Positions 18,636 to 27,119 of a DNA stretch of 64,000 nt are shown here, one piece after another. Made by a program: the position numbers and the translations under genes. Numbering within the stretch: the stretch's first letter is position 1; every line of letters begins with the position of its first letter. The stretch covers positions 1 to 64,000 of the forward strand of contig NZ_FOAV01000017.1 in assembly GCF_900109745.1 (NCBI RefSeq). Direction: 5' to 3'. The notes below the pieces were generated by a model. It was given only the letters and a program-made list of their open reading frames with translations. It made no database searches and was not told the DNA's origin. This DNA is from Roseateles sp. YR242 (GTDB lineage Bacteria; Pseudomonadota; Gammaproteobacteria; Burkholderiales; Burkholderiaceae_C).

Positions 18636-19532
18636 ATGCAGATGCCCGTGCCGTTTGTCCTTCTGATCTTCGCCATCGCGGCGGTGTGGCTGCCTTCATT
18701 GAGGCTGCGCGGTGGGCTGTCGGTGCCGCTGTGGGTGCCTGCCTATGCTGCGGCCTTGGTGGCGGCCGTTGCCCAGGGGTGTGTGGGCCTGGTTGGCGTG
18801 GCGGCGCTGGTGGCCATGGCGGTGTTGGCCGAAGCGGTGCGGCGAAGGCCGATGGGTGCGTTGTACTGGCCGCTGTTTGGGCTGCTGCTGGTGCTCGCAT
18901 TGGCACTGACGCTGCATCAGGTGCCGGGGTTCCACAACCCGATGGCCATCAACGGTGTCCGTTTCTCGGAGGACGCGCGGCCGTTCACGCAGTATCTGAA
19001 CTTCGACAAGGGGTCGGTGGGGCTCATCCTGCTGGCTGTGCTGGCACCGAGGTTGGGCAGGCAGGACGCGGTGGCGTTAACGCTGGGGCGTTCAGCGGTG
19101 CTTGCCGTAGCCGTGGCGGCTGTGGTGCTTGGCGCTGCAGCTGCGGTGGGGATGGTCCGGCTGGATCCCAAATGGCCGCCTCAGGCGGCGAAGTTTCTGA
19201 TGGCCAATCTGTTCCTGACTTGCGTGGCGGAAGAAGCGTTGTTTCGGGTGTTGGTGCAGGATCCGTTGAGCGGTGCACGGGTTGGCTCGAATGCAAGGGG
19301 AGCGAGCGCCTGGAACAATCGCAGCGTGTTGGCGGTGGTGCTGTCAGCTGCCCTGTTCGGAGCGGCCCACGCGGGCGGTGGTATCTGGATGATCGTTGTC
19401 GCCGGGTTGGCGGGCGTTGGCTATGCGGCGACGTACGCCTGGCTTCGGCGTATTGAGGTGGCGGTCGTTGTGCACTTTGGCGTCAATGCCGCGCACTTCC
19501 TGCTGTTCACCTATCCGGGGCTGCGCGGATAG
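18636..19532 (+). CDS. CPBP-family intramembrane metalloprotease (second copy)
   Basis: A 298-residue polytopic membrane protein with about eight hydrophobic helices. The CPBP motifs are intact: VAEEALFRVL (paired Glu and Arg), LFGAAHAGGG (His) and VVVHFGVNAAHF (His and Asn). It is longer than the protease at 9.7 kb and not closely similar to it. Start set at ATG 18636; ATG 18642 is equally possible because no strong ribosome binding site distinguishes them. It stands alone in its orientation. Its substrate is unknown. Confidence 0.82.
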   Translation: MQMPVPFVLLIFAIAAVWLPSLRLRGGLSVPLWVPAYAAALVAAVAQGCVGLVGVAALVAMAVLAEAVRRRPMGALYWPLFGLLLVLALALTLHQVPGFHNPMAINGVRFSEDARPFTQYLNFDKGSVGLILLAVLAPRLGRQDAVALTLGRSAVLAVAVAAVVLGAAAAVGMVRLDPKWPPQAAKFLMANLFLTCVAEEALFRVLVQDPLSGARVGSNARGASAWNNRSVLAVVLSAALFGAAHAGGGIWMIVVAGLAGVGYAATYAWLRRIEVAVVVHFGVNAAHFLLFTYPGLRG

Positions 19533-19665
19533 TCGAGGACCTCGGATCGGATGGCTCCGAGTGTCGTAATCGGGTGGAGACCCGTTACGGCTATGAGGCC
19601 ACTGACGCGCTGAGCCCGCTGTCTGCATTTAACAAGAAAGAACGGCATGCCCTGCTTTCCCTGCT

Positions 19666-20733
19666 TCACGTGCGATCGAACAGGCGGGGCTGCGTCGGAG
19701 CATCGGGCGCCGCGAGGCTCTTCTGCCACCACCCCACATCGCGCCAAGCGCCGTGCTTGAAACCGACATTGCGGTACACCCCGATGGCCTCGAACCCCAT
19801 GGCTTCGTGCAGCCCGACGCTTCCCGCGTTTGGCAGCGCGATTCCAGCGAATGCCTGGCAGTAGCCCAGCTCAGCGAGCAGCTGCAACAAGCGACCGTAC
19901 AGCGCGCGGCCGACACCCTGCCTGCGCATGTCGTCGCGCACGTAGGCGGTCACATCGACTGACCATTGGTAGGCTGAGCGCTCGCGGTGCTTGCTGGCGT
20001 AGGCGTAGCCGCCCAGAGCGCCGGTCGTGTCCTCGGCGACCAGCCAGGGCAAGTGGGCGAGCGTCTTCTCGATGCGCGCCCGCATCTCGGTCTCACCGGG
20101 CACCTCCGTCTCGAAGGAAATCGTCGTGTCCCGCACGATGGGGGCGTAGATGGCGGCGACGGCGGCAGCGTCTGCGGGCGTGGCGGTTCGGATGTTCAAG
20201 CTGTGTCCGTCGAGCGGGGCGACTGCCGCCACGCCCACAGGTCCGGCGCCGAGCCCTGCCACGGGCAGCGCGGCATCGACGACGGGCACCTCGTGGAGCG
20301 TCAGTGCCATCAGCGCGGCGCAGGCCGGGCAGGCGCCGTGGAACTCGGCGGAGGCCTTCAGCGCGTGGGGTGCGTCCTCGATCTTCATGTGCGTGAAGCC
20401 GTACTGCGCGAAGTATTCCGGCGTGACGGTCAGCAGGTAGATCGTCGCGATGTCGCGCGCGCGGGCCTCGTGCAACATCCGCTCGACCAGCAGCCGGCCG
20501 ATGCCTTGCTTCTTCAGGCCAGGCGCGATGGCGACGGAGCGCAGCAGCGCAACACTGCCGTAAAGCTCGGCGCCGGCGCAACCGACGACCTCGCCGCTGC
20601 TGACGGCAAGCAGGTAGGTGGGCAGATGCGTCTGCGCACCATCGGTCGGCAGCTTGTTGGCCAGCAGCAGCGCTTCGACGGCGGGCCAGTCGGAGGCGGC
20701 GGCTTGGCGCAGGGCGACGGTGTTCAGCAGCAT
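19666..20733 (-). CDS. arsN: Fused arsenic N-acetyltransferase ArsN2-ArsN1
   Basis: A 355-residue protein with two complete GNAT domains. Residues 1 to about 150 match ArsN2 of ars operons: LRSVAIAPGLKKQGIGRLL (acetyl-CoA loop), LLTVTPEYFAQYGF and the closing CPACAALM. After a hydrophobic Ala/Gly/Pro linker, residues about 178-340 match ArsN1, the arsinothricin/phosphinothricin acetyltransferase: AIYAPIVRDTTISFE, VRDDMRRQGVGRALY and LHEAMGFEAIGVYRNVGFK. ArsN1 N-acetylates the arsenical antibiotic arsinothricin; the chemistry of ArsN2 is less certain. The start at 20733 overlaps the end of the MarR gene by ten bases. In-frame fusion of the two is uncommon as far as I know. Confidence 0.85.
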   Translation of the reverse strand: MLLNTVALRQAAASDWPAVEALLLANKLPTDGAQTHLPTYLLAVSSGEVVGCAGAELYGSVALLRSVAIAPGLKKQGIGRLLVERMLHEARARDIATIYLLTVTPEYFAQYGFTHMKIEDAPHALKASAEFHGACPACAALMALTLHEVPVVDAALPVAGLGAGPVGVAAVAPLDGHSLNIRTATPADAAAVAAIYAPIVRDTTISFETEVPGETEMRARIEKTLAHLPWLVAEDTTGALGGYAYASKHRERSAYQWSVDVTAYVRDDMRRQGVGRALYGRLLQLLAELGYCQAFAGIALPNAGSVGLHEAMGFEAIGVYRNVGFKHGAWRDVGWWQKSLAAPDAPTQPRLFDRT

Positions 20734-21212
20734 GGTTTGGAGTCCCTGGGTGGCGCCTTCGGCTCGGGCGGCAGGCAGCACGTGGCTGCCGGGTCATCGC
20801 GCAAGGCCTTCAGGAGCGTCAGCAATGAGTTCTCGACCGCGTCGCGCTCGCTTGCGTTGAGACTACTCAGCAGTCGCTGGGCGTGGTCGTCGAGGGTCTG
20901 GTTCAACTCACGGACGGTTCGCCCGCCTTCGGCGGTGAGCGTGACAAGCCAGCTCCTTGCGTCTGACGGGTTCGGCTCCTTGGTCACCAAGCCACGGGCT
21001 GCCATGGCCTCCACGGCGCGCGACACCCAGCTCTTCTCCAGGCTGACGCGCGTGCCCAGCTCGGACAGCGGCAACGGCCCGGAGCGCCCCAGCTCGGTCA
21101 GCAGGTGGCACTGCGTGTTGGTCGTGTGGCAGCAGTCGGCCACGACGCGTTGGGCGCGCGTGTACAGACGCGCGACTTCGCGCAATAGGCCGCCGGACGA
21201 GGGTTCAGTCAT
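20724..21212 (-). CDS. Cysteine-rich MarR-family regulator of the ars cluster
   Basis: A 162-residue winged-helix protein with SLEKSWVSRAVEAMAARGLV as recognition helix and DARSWLVTLTAEG as wing. Seven cysteines are grouped in a way that suggests metal or thiol sensing: Cys27, Cys28 and Cys35 in DCCHTTNTQC ahead of the DNA-binding domain, and Cys145, Cys146, Cys161 and Cys162 in a Pro-rich tail. It is cotranscribed with arsN (ten-base overlap) and separated from arsH by 114 bp that hold two repeated near-palindromes, so it probably controls its own promoter. Arsenite or trivalent organoarsenical as ligand is an inference. The start has no clear ribosome binding site. Confidence 0.85.
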   Translation of the reverse strand: MTEPSSGGLLREVARLYTRAQRVVADCCHTTNTQCHLLTELGRSGPLPLSELGTRVSLEKSWVSRAVEAMAARGLVTKEPNPSDARSWLVTLTAEGGRTVRELNQTLDDHAQRLLSSLNASERDAVENSLLTLLKALRDDPAATCCLPPEPKAPPRDSKPCC

Positions 21213-21217
21213 TTGGA

Positions 21218-21279
21218 TGTGAATAGCAACTATCTGGGCGGATGTTGAGGTTGACGCGCCTCGTTGTCAATGGCAACTA
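21218..21279 (-). promoter_or_regulatory. Two repeated operator-like sites ahead of marR-arsN
   Basis: On the minus strand TAGTTGCCATTGACA (21279-21265) and TAGTTGCTATTCACA (21232-21218) differ at two of 15 bases and are 47 bp apart. The first lies inside GTTGCCATTGACAAC (21263-21277), a near-palindrome with GTTG/CAAC ends typical of MarR sites, and contains a TTGACA that could be a -35 box. This arrangement suggests a promoter within the ars cluster autoregulated by the cysteine-rich MarR protein. No good -10 box was found. Confidence 0.55.
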
Positions 21280-21326
21280 CCTGGTTCGAAGAAGCGGGGC
21301 CAGAGCCCCGCGCCGTCCGTCCGGTG

Positions 21327-22058
21327 TCAGATCGCGCGCTGGTTCACGCGTTTGGACAGATCGTCAGCGCTCTCCTTGCGCTCGCTGTAGCGGTCCACCA
21401 GGTACGGCCCGAGGTCACGGGTCAGCAGCGTGAATTTGAAGAGCTCCTCCATCACGTCCACCACGCGGTCGTAGAAGGACGAGGGCTTCATGCGGCCGTC
21501 CTCATCGAACTCGGCAAAGGCCTTGGCCACCGACGACTGGTTCGGGATGGTCAGCATCCGCATCCAGCGACCCAGCACGCGCAACTGGTTGACGGCGTTG
21601 AACGATTGCGACCCACCGGACACCTGCATCACGGCCAGCGTCTTTCCCTGGGTCGGGCGCACCGCGCCGGCCGACAGCGGAATCCAGTCGATCTGCGCTT
21701 TCATGATGCCGGTCATCGCGCCATGCCGCTCCGGCGAGGTCCAGACCATGCCCTCGGACCAGACGGCCAGCTTGCGCAGTTCCTGCACCTTGGGGTGCGT
21801 ATCTGGCGCGTCATCGGGCAACGGCAGTCCGCTTGGGTCGAAGATGCGGACCTCGGCGCCCATGGCTTCCAGCAGGCGGGCCGCCTCAAAGGTCAGCAAC
21901 CGGCTGTACGAGTGGTCTCGCAGCGAGCCATACAGCAACAGGAAGCGCGGCCGGTGTTGGGACGGCGCTGGCGGCGCCAGCCGCTGCTGGGTCGGCACGT
22001 CAAGGAGGTCTGCGCGAAGCGCCGGGAAGCTCGCGTCGGGAAACAGCAGTTCAGACAT
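21327..22058 (-). CDS. arsH: ArsH NADPH-dependent FMN oxidoreductase
   Basis: A 243-residue flavoprotein. [16 protein letters not shown] is the FMN-phosphate loop, and [22 protein letters not shown] and the [18 protein letters not shown] stretch are diagnostic of ArsH. ArsH oxidises trivalent organoarsenicals such as methylarsenite to less toxic pentavalent forms. The start at 22058 overlaps the aquaglyceroporin gene by eight bases, so translation is coupled within the arsR-arsC-aqpS-arsH unit. Length and motifs appear intact. Confidence 0.95.
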   Translation of the reverse strand: MSELLFPDASFPALRADLLDVPTQQRLAPPAPSQHRPRFLLLYGSLRDHSYSRLLTFEAARLLEAMGAEVRIFDPSGLPLPDDAPDTHPKVQELRKLAVWSEGMVWTSPERHGAMTGIMKAQIDWIPLSAGAVRPTQGKTLAVMQVSGGSQSFNAVNQLRVLGRWMRMLTIPNQSSVAKAFAEFDEDGRMKPSSFYDRVVDVMEELFKFTLLTRDLGPYLVDRYSERKESADDLSKRVNQRAI

Positions 22059-22740
22059 GGTGGGTCTCTCCAGACGACTTGGCGGCGGCCGTGGCAATCG
22101 ACGTTGACAGCAAGTGATGGACACCGGCTGCGAGCGCGGCGCCGACCAGCTCAGCCAGCACAAAGCCCGGAGCGCTCGCCGGGGCGATGCCGGCGAAGCT
22201 CTCGCTGAACATGCGACCGAAGACGGCGGCCGGGTTGGCAAACGACGTGGAGGCCGTGAACCAGTAGGCCGCGCCGATGTAGGCGGCGACCATCGCCGCC
22301 ACGCGCGACCGAGGTGCCCGCAGGATGACCAGCAGCAGCCCAAAGGTGGCCACGGCTTCGGCGATCCACTGGCCGGTGCCGCGGCGCAACTTCGTTGAAA
22401 ACTGCAGGATGCTCATGTCAAACATCGCGTGGGCCAACCAGGCACCCAGCATCGCGCCCAAGAGCTGCACCGCGACGTAAGGCGGTAGTGCCGTCACCGG
22501 CAGCTCACCGCGCCAGGCCATCACCGCGCTGACCGTCGGGTTGAAGTGAGCGCCGCTGATGGGGCCGAAGACCTCGATGAGGATGTAGAGGCCGCCCACG
22601 GTCGCCAGCGTGTTGGCCAACAGCGCGATGGCCACATTTCCGCCAGCCAGGCGCTCGGCCATGACGCCGGAACCGATGACGACGGCCAGGAGCAGCGCCG
22701 TGCCCAGGCCTTCGGCGAGGAGCTTCCGTGACAGGCTCAT
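22051..22740 (-). CDS. aqpS: Aquaglyceroporin-type arsenite channel (AqpS-like)
   Basis: A 229-residue MIP-family channel with six membrane helices. The two pore half-helices carry HFNPTVS (first NPA, altered to NPT) and [10 protein letters not shown] (second NPA). AqpS-type channels in ars operons let arsenite, made inside from arsenate, run out down its gradient. It sits two bases after arsC and overlaps arsH, the gene order known for Sinorhizobium-type ars operons that lack an active pump. No ArsB or Acr3 gene is in the window. General glycerol or water transport is unlikely given the context. Confidence 0.92.
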   Translation of the reverse strand: MSLSRKLLAEGLGTALLLAVVIGSGVMAERLAGGNVAIALLANTLATVGGLYILIEVFGPISGAHFNPTVSAVMAWRGELPVTALPPYVAVQLLGAMLGAWLAHAMFDMSILQFSTKLRRGTGQWIAEAVATFGLLLVILRAPRSRVAAMVAAYIGAAYWFTASTSFANPAAVFGRMFSESFAGIAPASAPGFVLAELVGAALAAGVHHLLSTSIATAAAKSSGETHHV

Positions 22741-22742
22741 GC

Positions 22743-23246
22743 TCAGCTCTTGTAAATCTCGGCCAGGGCCTGCTGCAGCTCAGCCTTGCTCAGGCCCTCG
22801 AACGGCAACTGCAGGAGCTGTAGCATGCGATAGCCGATAGCCTGGCGCGTCAGCTCGAAAGCTTGGCGTTTGCCTTCATCACCGCCCTCGGCGTCGGACG
22901 GATCGGGGTAGCCCCAGTGCACTTTCACCGGGTGGCCGTCGCCACCGAAGAAGACGGGGCACTGCTCGGCGGCGGCGCTGTCGCAAACGGTGATGACGAT
23001 TGACAGCGGCGGCGCGCCTTCCTGACTGAACTGATCCCAGCTCTTGCTGTAGTACCCGCTGACGTCCACGCCAGCGTTTTGCAGCGCTTCGACGGCGAAC
23101 GGGTTGATGCGTCCGCTTGGCGTGCTTCCGGCACTGTGCGCCTGCACATCCTTGCCGAGCTTCTTGGCCCAGTGATTGAGCATGCCCTCGCTGAGGACGC
23201 TGCGAGCGGAGTTGTGTGTGCAGAGGATGAGAACGTGGGTCGTCAT
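22743..23246 (-). CDS. arsC: Arsenate reductase, low-molecular-weight phosphatase type
   Basis: A 167-residue cytosolic enzyme that reduces arsenate to arsenite. The phosphatase-like loop CTHNSARS spans residues 9-16 with nucleophilic Cys9, and HWGYPDPS supplies the acid loop aspartate. Other cysteines, in ITVCDS and EQCPVF, could take part in the redox cycle. It lies between arsR and aqpS with very short gaps (13 and 2 bases). The fold is that of the LMW-PTP class rather than the ArsC/Spx class; thioredoxin or glutaredoxin dependence cannot be decided here. Confidence 0.95.
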   Translation of the reverse strand: MTTHVLILCTHNSARSVLSEGMLNHWAKKLGKDVQAHSAGSTPSGRINPFAVEALQNAGVDVSGYYSKSWDQFSQEGAPPLSIVITVCDSAAAEQCPVFFGGDGHPVKVHWGYPDPSDAEGGDEGKRQAFELTRQAIGYRMLQLLQLPFEGLSKAELQQALAEIYKS

Positions 23247-23259
23247 GGGCGGGTCTCAG

Positions 23260-23586
23260 TCAGCAAGCGCAGGAAGCCGCGCCGTTCTCCACGGCACAAA
23301 CCTTGCCCTGGCAGCAGTTCTGGGTCAGGTAGCCAAGCAGTGCGTTCATCTGCTCATAGTTGGCGCGGTAGATGAGGTTGCGGCTGGCGCGTTCCTGGGT
23401 AACCAGGCCTGCGTTGACCAGTTCCTTCAGGTGAAAGGAGAGGGTCGCCGGGGCCGTGCCCAGCGCCTCATGGATGGCACCTGGCGTCAAGCCAGATTCG
23501 CCGACAACGACCAGCGCGCGGAAAACCTGCAGGCGCAGCGGCTGGGCCAGCGCGCCAAGGCCTTTGATGACTTCTTGATCTTCCAT
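23260..23586 (-). CDS. arsR: ArsR-family arsenite-responsive repressor
   Basis: A 108-residue SmtB/ArsR winged-helix repressor with GTAPATLSFHLKELVNAGLV as recognition helix. It lacks the classic cysteine box in that helix. Instead it has a C-terminal cluster, Cys91, Cys92 and Cys97, plus Cys106 and Cys108, resembling the C-terminal site of the Acidithiobacillus-type ArsR (two adjacent cysteines and one a few residues later). It is first gene of the arsR-arsC-aqpS-arsH unit. Its start codon lies inside a perfect palindrome, so autoregulation is near certain. Confidence 0.95.
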   Translation of the reverse strand: MEDQEVIKGLGALAQPLRLQVFRALVVVGESGLTPGAIHEALGTAPATLSFHLKELVNAGLVTQERASRNLIYRANYEQMNALLGYLTQNCCQGKVCAVENGAASCAC

Positions 23587-23621
23587 GATTCCATTGTTTT
23601 GGAATCATGGACTATTTGCAA
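23583..23621 (-). promoter_or_regulatory. ars promoter with perfect palindromic ArsR operator
   Basis: CCATGATTCCA (23583-23593) and TGGAATCATGG (23600-23610) are perfectly complementary 11-base arms with a six-base spacer, a textbook dyad for an ArsR dimer. On the minus strand a -35 box TTGCAA (23621-23616) and a -10 box AACAAT (23598-23593) are 17 bases apart; the -10 box is inside the dyad, so bound ArsR would block RNA polymerase. The expected transcription start falls close to the arsR start codon at 23586, and no ribosome binding site precedes it, suggesting a leaderless message. Confidence 0.8.
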
Positions 23622-23747
23622 GCGCCCAAAGGCGTCGCCCATGAGGGCGCATTCGTGATCGTGGAAACGACAAGGCCCCCGGGAGAAGCCGGGCCCACAA
23701 AGCCTTGACGCCTCATCAGATCGAAGCTTCTGCCGAGCCGGCCCGGC

Positions 23748-23930
23748 GTGCTGGCGGACATCCCGGTGGCGTTCTTCCGCGCCAGCGGGCTGTGCAGAAT
23801 CGCCGCCGCGGGATGGAGTCGCCTGCATCTGGCGCGGAAGCTCGCGGATCTGGGCGAATCGTTGTGAAGATCGGGGCCAGGGTTATGTGAATGGGCGGAG
23901 AGGGTCCGCAGCGACGCCGATTCAATCAGC
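23748..23930 (+). pseudogene. Degraded N-terminal fragment of an IS110-like transposase
   Basis: The plus strand reads AFFRASGLCRIAAAGWSRLH followed by LARKLADLGE, then a TGA at 23865-23867, and in the same frame ERVRSDAD further on. This parallels the early part of IS110 transposases (FF-LPPC-IGMEAC-SAHYWAR-L--LGH, then KNDAAD). There is no start, several key residues are lost and a stop interrupts it, so it is a relic at best. It flanks the promoter side of the arsenic cluster and may mark how the cluster arrived. Similarity judged by eye only. Confidence 0.35.
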
Positions 23931-23964
23931 ACCAATGAAGTGCATTCCTCACAACACGGTGCAT

Positions 23965-24004
23965 ATTGGGGCATTATGAAAATAATTGGGGCATTACAAA
24001 AATA
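23965..24004 (+). repeat. 20-bp tandem repeat, two copies
   Basis: ATTGGGGCATTATGAAAATA (23965-23984) is followed directly by ATTGGGGCATTACAAAAATA (23985-24004); two bases differ. It is AT-rich in a GC-rich genome and lies about 390 bp upstream of the TonB receptor gene. Two copies two helical turns apart would suit an activator or repressor dimer. The rest of the 23611-24396 gap holds the IS110-like relic and no gene I can support. Confidence 0.6.
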
Positions 24005-24396
24005 ATCTAGCCCCTCCTACATTAAGCACGTGTTTCTTTGATGGTTGATTGTCAAGTTTTCTTGCTGGGTGCAAAAGAAACGCTCAATCGACTGCCCGCC
24101 GATATTCACGACCGGCGCCCGAAACGCCCCTTTCCCCTCTGATCCGATCAGCTAGGTAAGCCGCCGAACGTCTTGCGGCAGGCCGCTTTCGTGCGGATTC
24201 GACCGTCTTCGCCCGTCACCCGGCCACAACACCCATCCAAAACCGCAATAAACATATGCGGCTGCGGCAGATAAATTCGCGCCCGTTGAGCATCTTGCAA
24301 ATTGCTTTTGGATACCAGCAGGGAAATTGGGCCGCCTCCTTCGGCGCAGCTTGCATATTGAAACTTGGCGCCGCGCGCGCAGCAGGAGTGATTGGA

Positions 24397-27005
24397 ATGA
24401 TTCACCAGAGATTTGACCGCTTTGCCCTTACCGCACTGGGCTTGGCCATAACCACCCTGGTCGCTGCAACCAGCGCAAAAGCGCAAACGATTGCAGATGC
24501 ACCGAAGCCGGCAACCGATACCTCCAAGCCTGCGACAGACACCGCCAAGAATGCCCCTGAGCCAGAAAAGAAGGCGGCCGACGCATCGAAGGACCAGACG
24601 CCGCAGCGCGCCACGGCCTCCAGCACGTCCAACACGACGAGCACGAACTCCACCAAGGCCACCATCCAATCCCTGGAGAAGGTGACCGTCAACGGCCGCC
24701 AGGAAATCGGTGGCGGCCTGATGTCGGTGCAAGTCGCGCCCAAGGCCGTGTCCACCATCACACGCGCCGCCATCGAGGAAGGCGCGCCCAGCGCGACCTA
24801 CGCGCAACTGATCGACACCATTCCTGGCGTCGTGGCCGTCACCGACGACCCGAGCGGCCTGTTCGACGGCAACTACCAGATCCGCGGCTTCACCAACGAT
24901 CAGATCGGTGTCACGGTCAACGGCGCGCCGGTCAACGACAGCGGCAACTACCGTGTCTATCCGACCGAATACGGCGACACGGAGAACATGAACGACATCA
25001 CCGTGCTGCACGGCTACCCGGATGTCGATCAGGCGGTGGCGGGCGCGGCAGGGGGCTCGATCGCCTGGTCCACCATCGACCCGTCCCACAAGTTCAGCTT
25101 CGATTCGACGCTGTCCGGGGGCACCAACAACTACCGTCGCGCATTCGTTCGCGTGCAAACCGGCGATATCGGCCCGGTGCGCTCGTGGCTGTCCTACTCC
25201 CACAACAGCACGGACATCTGGCGTGGCAAAGGCAGCGCCGAGGTCTGGAAGGTAGACGGCAAGTCGGTGTGGACCATCGACGGCGGCAACTCGATCTCGG
25301 CCTCGCTGCAGTACAACCACCTGATCCGCACCGGCGGCTATCAGTACGAGACGCAGGACACCGCGTCGTCGAACTATTACGCCAACTACGACACCACCTA
25401 CACCGGTTCCAACACCAACTACTACAAGCTGCACACCAATCCGTTCAAGGACTACATGCTGAGCCTGGACGGCGAGTTCACGCTGACGCCCAACCTGCAC
25501 CTGACCGTGATCCCGTACTTCCAGTACGGCTCCGGCGGCAGTGGCTCCGGCTACACCATGACCGAGAACACGACGGCCGCGAACGTGGGCCGCTTCGGCT
25601 ACGTCAACTACGACCTGGACGGTGACGGCGTCGTCACCAACGCCAAGAAGGTGATGACCTACACCTACAGCGGTTCGCAAACCTGGCGTCCGGGTGTGCT
25701 GGCCAGCTGATTCAGGACTTCGGCGACAAAGACACCCTGACCTACGGCGTCTGGTTCGAGCGTCCGCGCCAGGAGCAGAGCCAGACCTATTCCAAGGTGG
25801 ATGCCGATGGCAACCCCGTGGACGTCTGGGGCGAGAGCAACCTCGTCAGCTACGTCGCCGGTGGTGGCCCGCAGTACAACTATCTTGACAGCACCACCAC
25901 CACGCTCAAGCGCGCCTTCGCCAGCAACGAGTGGACGCCGAACGACCAGTGGACGGTCACCCTGGCGGGCGCCTACACCAGCGTGGAACGCGCGGGCTAT
26001 GGTTACCAGCATTACGGCGCGCACGCGGCCTCGGCCAGCCTGGCCTACCTCAATCAGTACGGCGGCTACAGCGCGCACACCTGGAACAAGTTCACCCCGT
26101 CGGCGGGTGTGAAGTTCCAGGTCGACAAGTCCAACCAGCTCTACATCGGTTATGGCCGCAGCTTCCGCGCGCCCGTCAACGGCACGGTCACACAGAGCGA
26201 TGCCGTCAGCGCCTTCTACGCGCAGAACCCGAACGAAGTCGCGTACAGCGGCTACACGCAGGAGCAATTGCAGGCCGCGCTGAGCAAGCTGGCCTCCAAC
26301 AAGCCGGAGACGGCCGACACGGTCGACCTGGGCTGGCGCTACTACCAGGGCGCTTTCGCGGGCAGCGTCAACGTCTATGGCTCCAACCTGAAAAACAAGC
26401 AGGTCAACGGCTATGACAGCGCCAGCGGCCAGACCATCTACCTGGCCGTGCCGATGCTGCACCAGCGCGGGATCAATGCCGAAGGCGCCTACAAGCTGAC
26501 CCGCAACCTGAGCTTCTACGCCTCCTACGCGCGCACCAAGTCCACCATCATGGACGACACCTTCACGCTGGGCGACGGCACCTATCCCACCACCGGCAAG
26601 TCCTTCGTGGACATCCCGAAGAACACCTTCGCGCTCGGCACGAACTATCGCTACGGTGCGTTCTGGATCGGCGTGAACGCCAAGTACCGTGGCCCGTTCT
26701 GGGCCGACTGGATGAACACCGAACAAGCGCCCGGCTTCACCACGGTGAACCTCAATACCGGCTGGAACTTCGGCGATGTGGCCTCCTGGGCCCATAAGGT
26801 CAAGCTGAAGGTCAACGTGACCAACCTGACCGACAAGAAGGCGGTGACCTTTGCGAGCGCTACCAACTTCATGTCCAAGAACCCGGCGGGTGATACCCAG
26901 TTGATCGACGCGACCACGGGCAAGGCCCTGTACTCCAGCGCCTCCACCTACAACCTGCAGGCCCCGCGCGCCGTGATGGTCACGCTGAGCGCGTCGTTCA
27001 ACTGA
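24397..27005 (+). pseudogene. TonB-dependent receptor split by a single-base frameshift
   Basis: The start ATG 24397 has AGGAG eight bases upstream and a signal peptide ending in AKAQ. A plug domain follows (LEKVTVNGR, DTIPGVVAVTDDPSGL, QIRGFTNDQIGVTVNGAPVND). The frame stops at TGA 25708-25710, while the barrel continues in the next frame from about 25701 (QLIQDFGDKDTLTYGVWFERP) to a normal end, with the C-terminal aromatic-ending strand VTLSASFN. Adding one G to GG at 25701-25702 restores VLGQLIQD and an 869-residue receptor. The upstream Thr/Lys/Pro-rich region (about residues 30-85) is unusual. Downstream nuclease genes suggest nucleic-acid or phosphate-related uptake. Sequencing error or true mutation cannot be told apart here. 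Confidence 0.9.
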
Positions 27006-27119
27006 TTCGGATCGTCCAACAGCGCCACGGGCGTCGCCCACCGGCACCTGCCGGCGCGAACGCCTGGCGCAGCCCCCATGATGTGCCGGCACAGCGACCG
27101 GCGAGTTAAGGAAACCCTC

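Noticed and set aside
19563-19590. Imperfect hairpin downstream of arsN as a terminator
   Set aside because: The stem is bulged (GTAATCGGGT against ACCCGTTAC) and no T-tract follows on either strand.
25690-25730. Programmed ribosomal frameshift in the TonB receptor
   Set aside because: No slippery heptamer or stimulatory stem is evident, and TonB receptors are not known to use one; mutation or read error is simpler.
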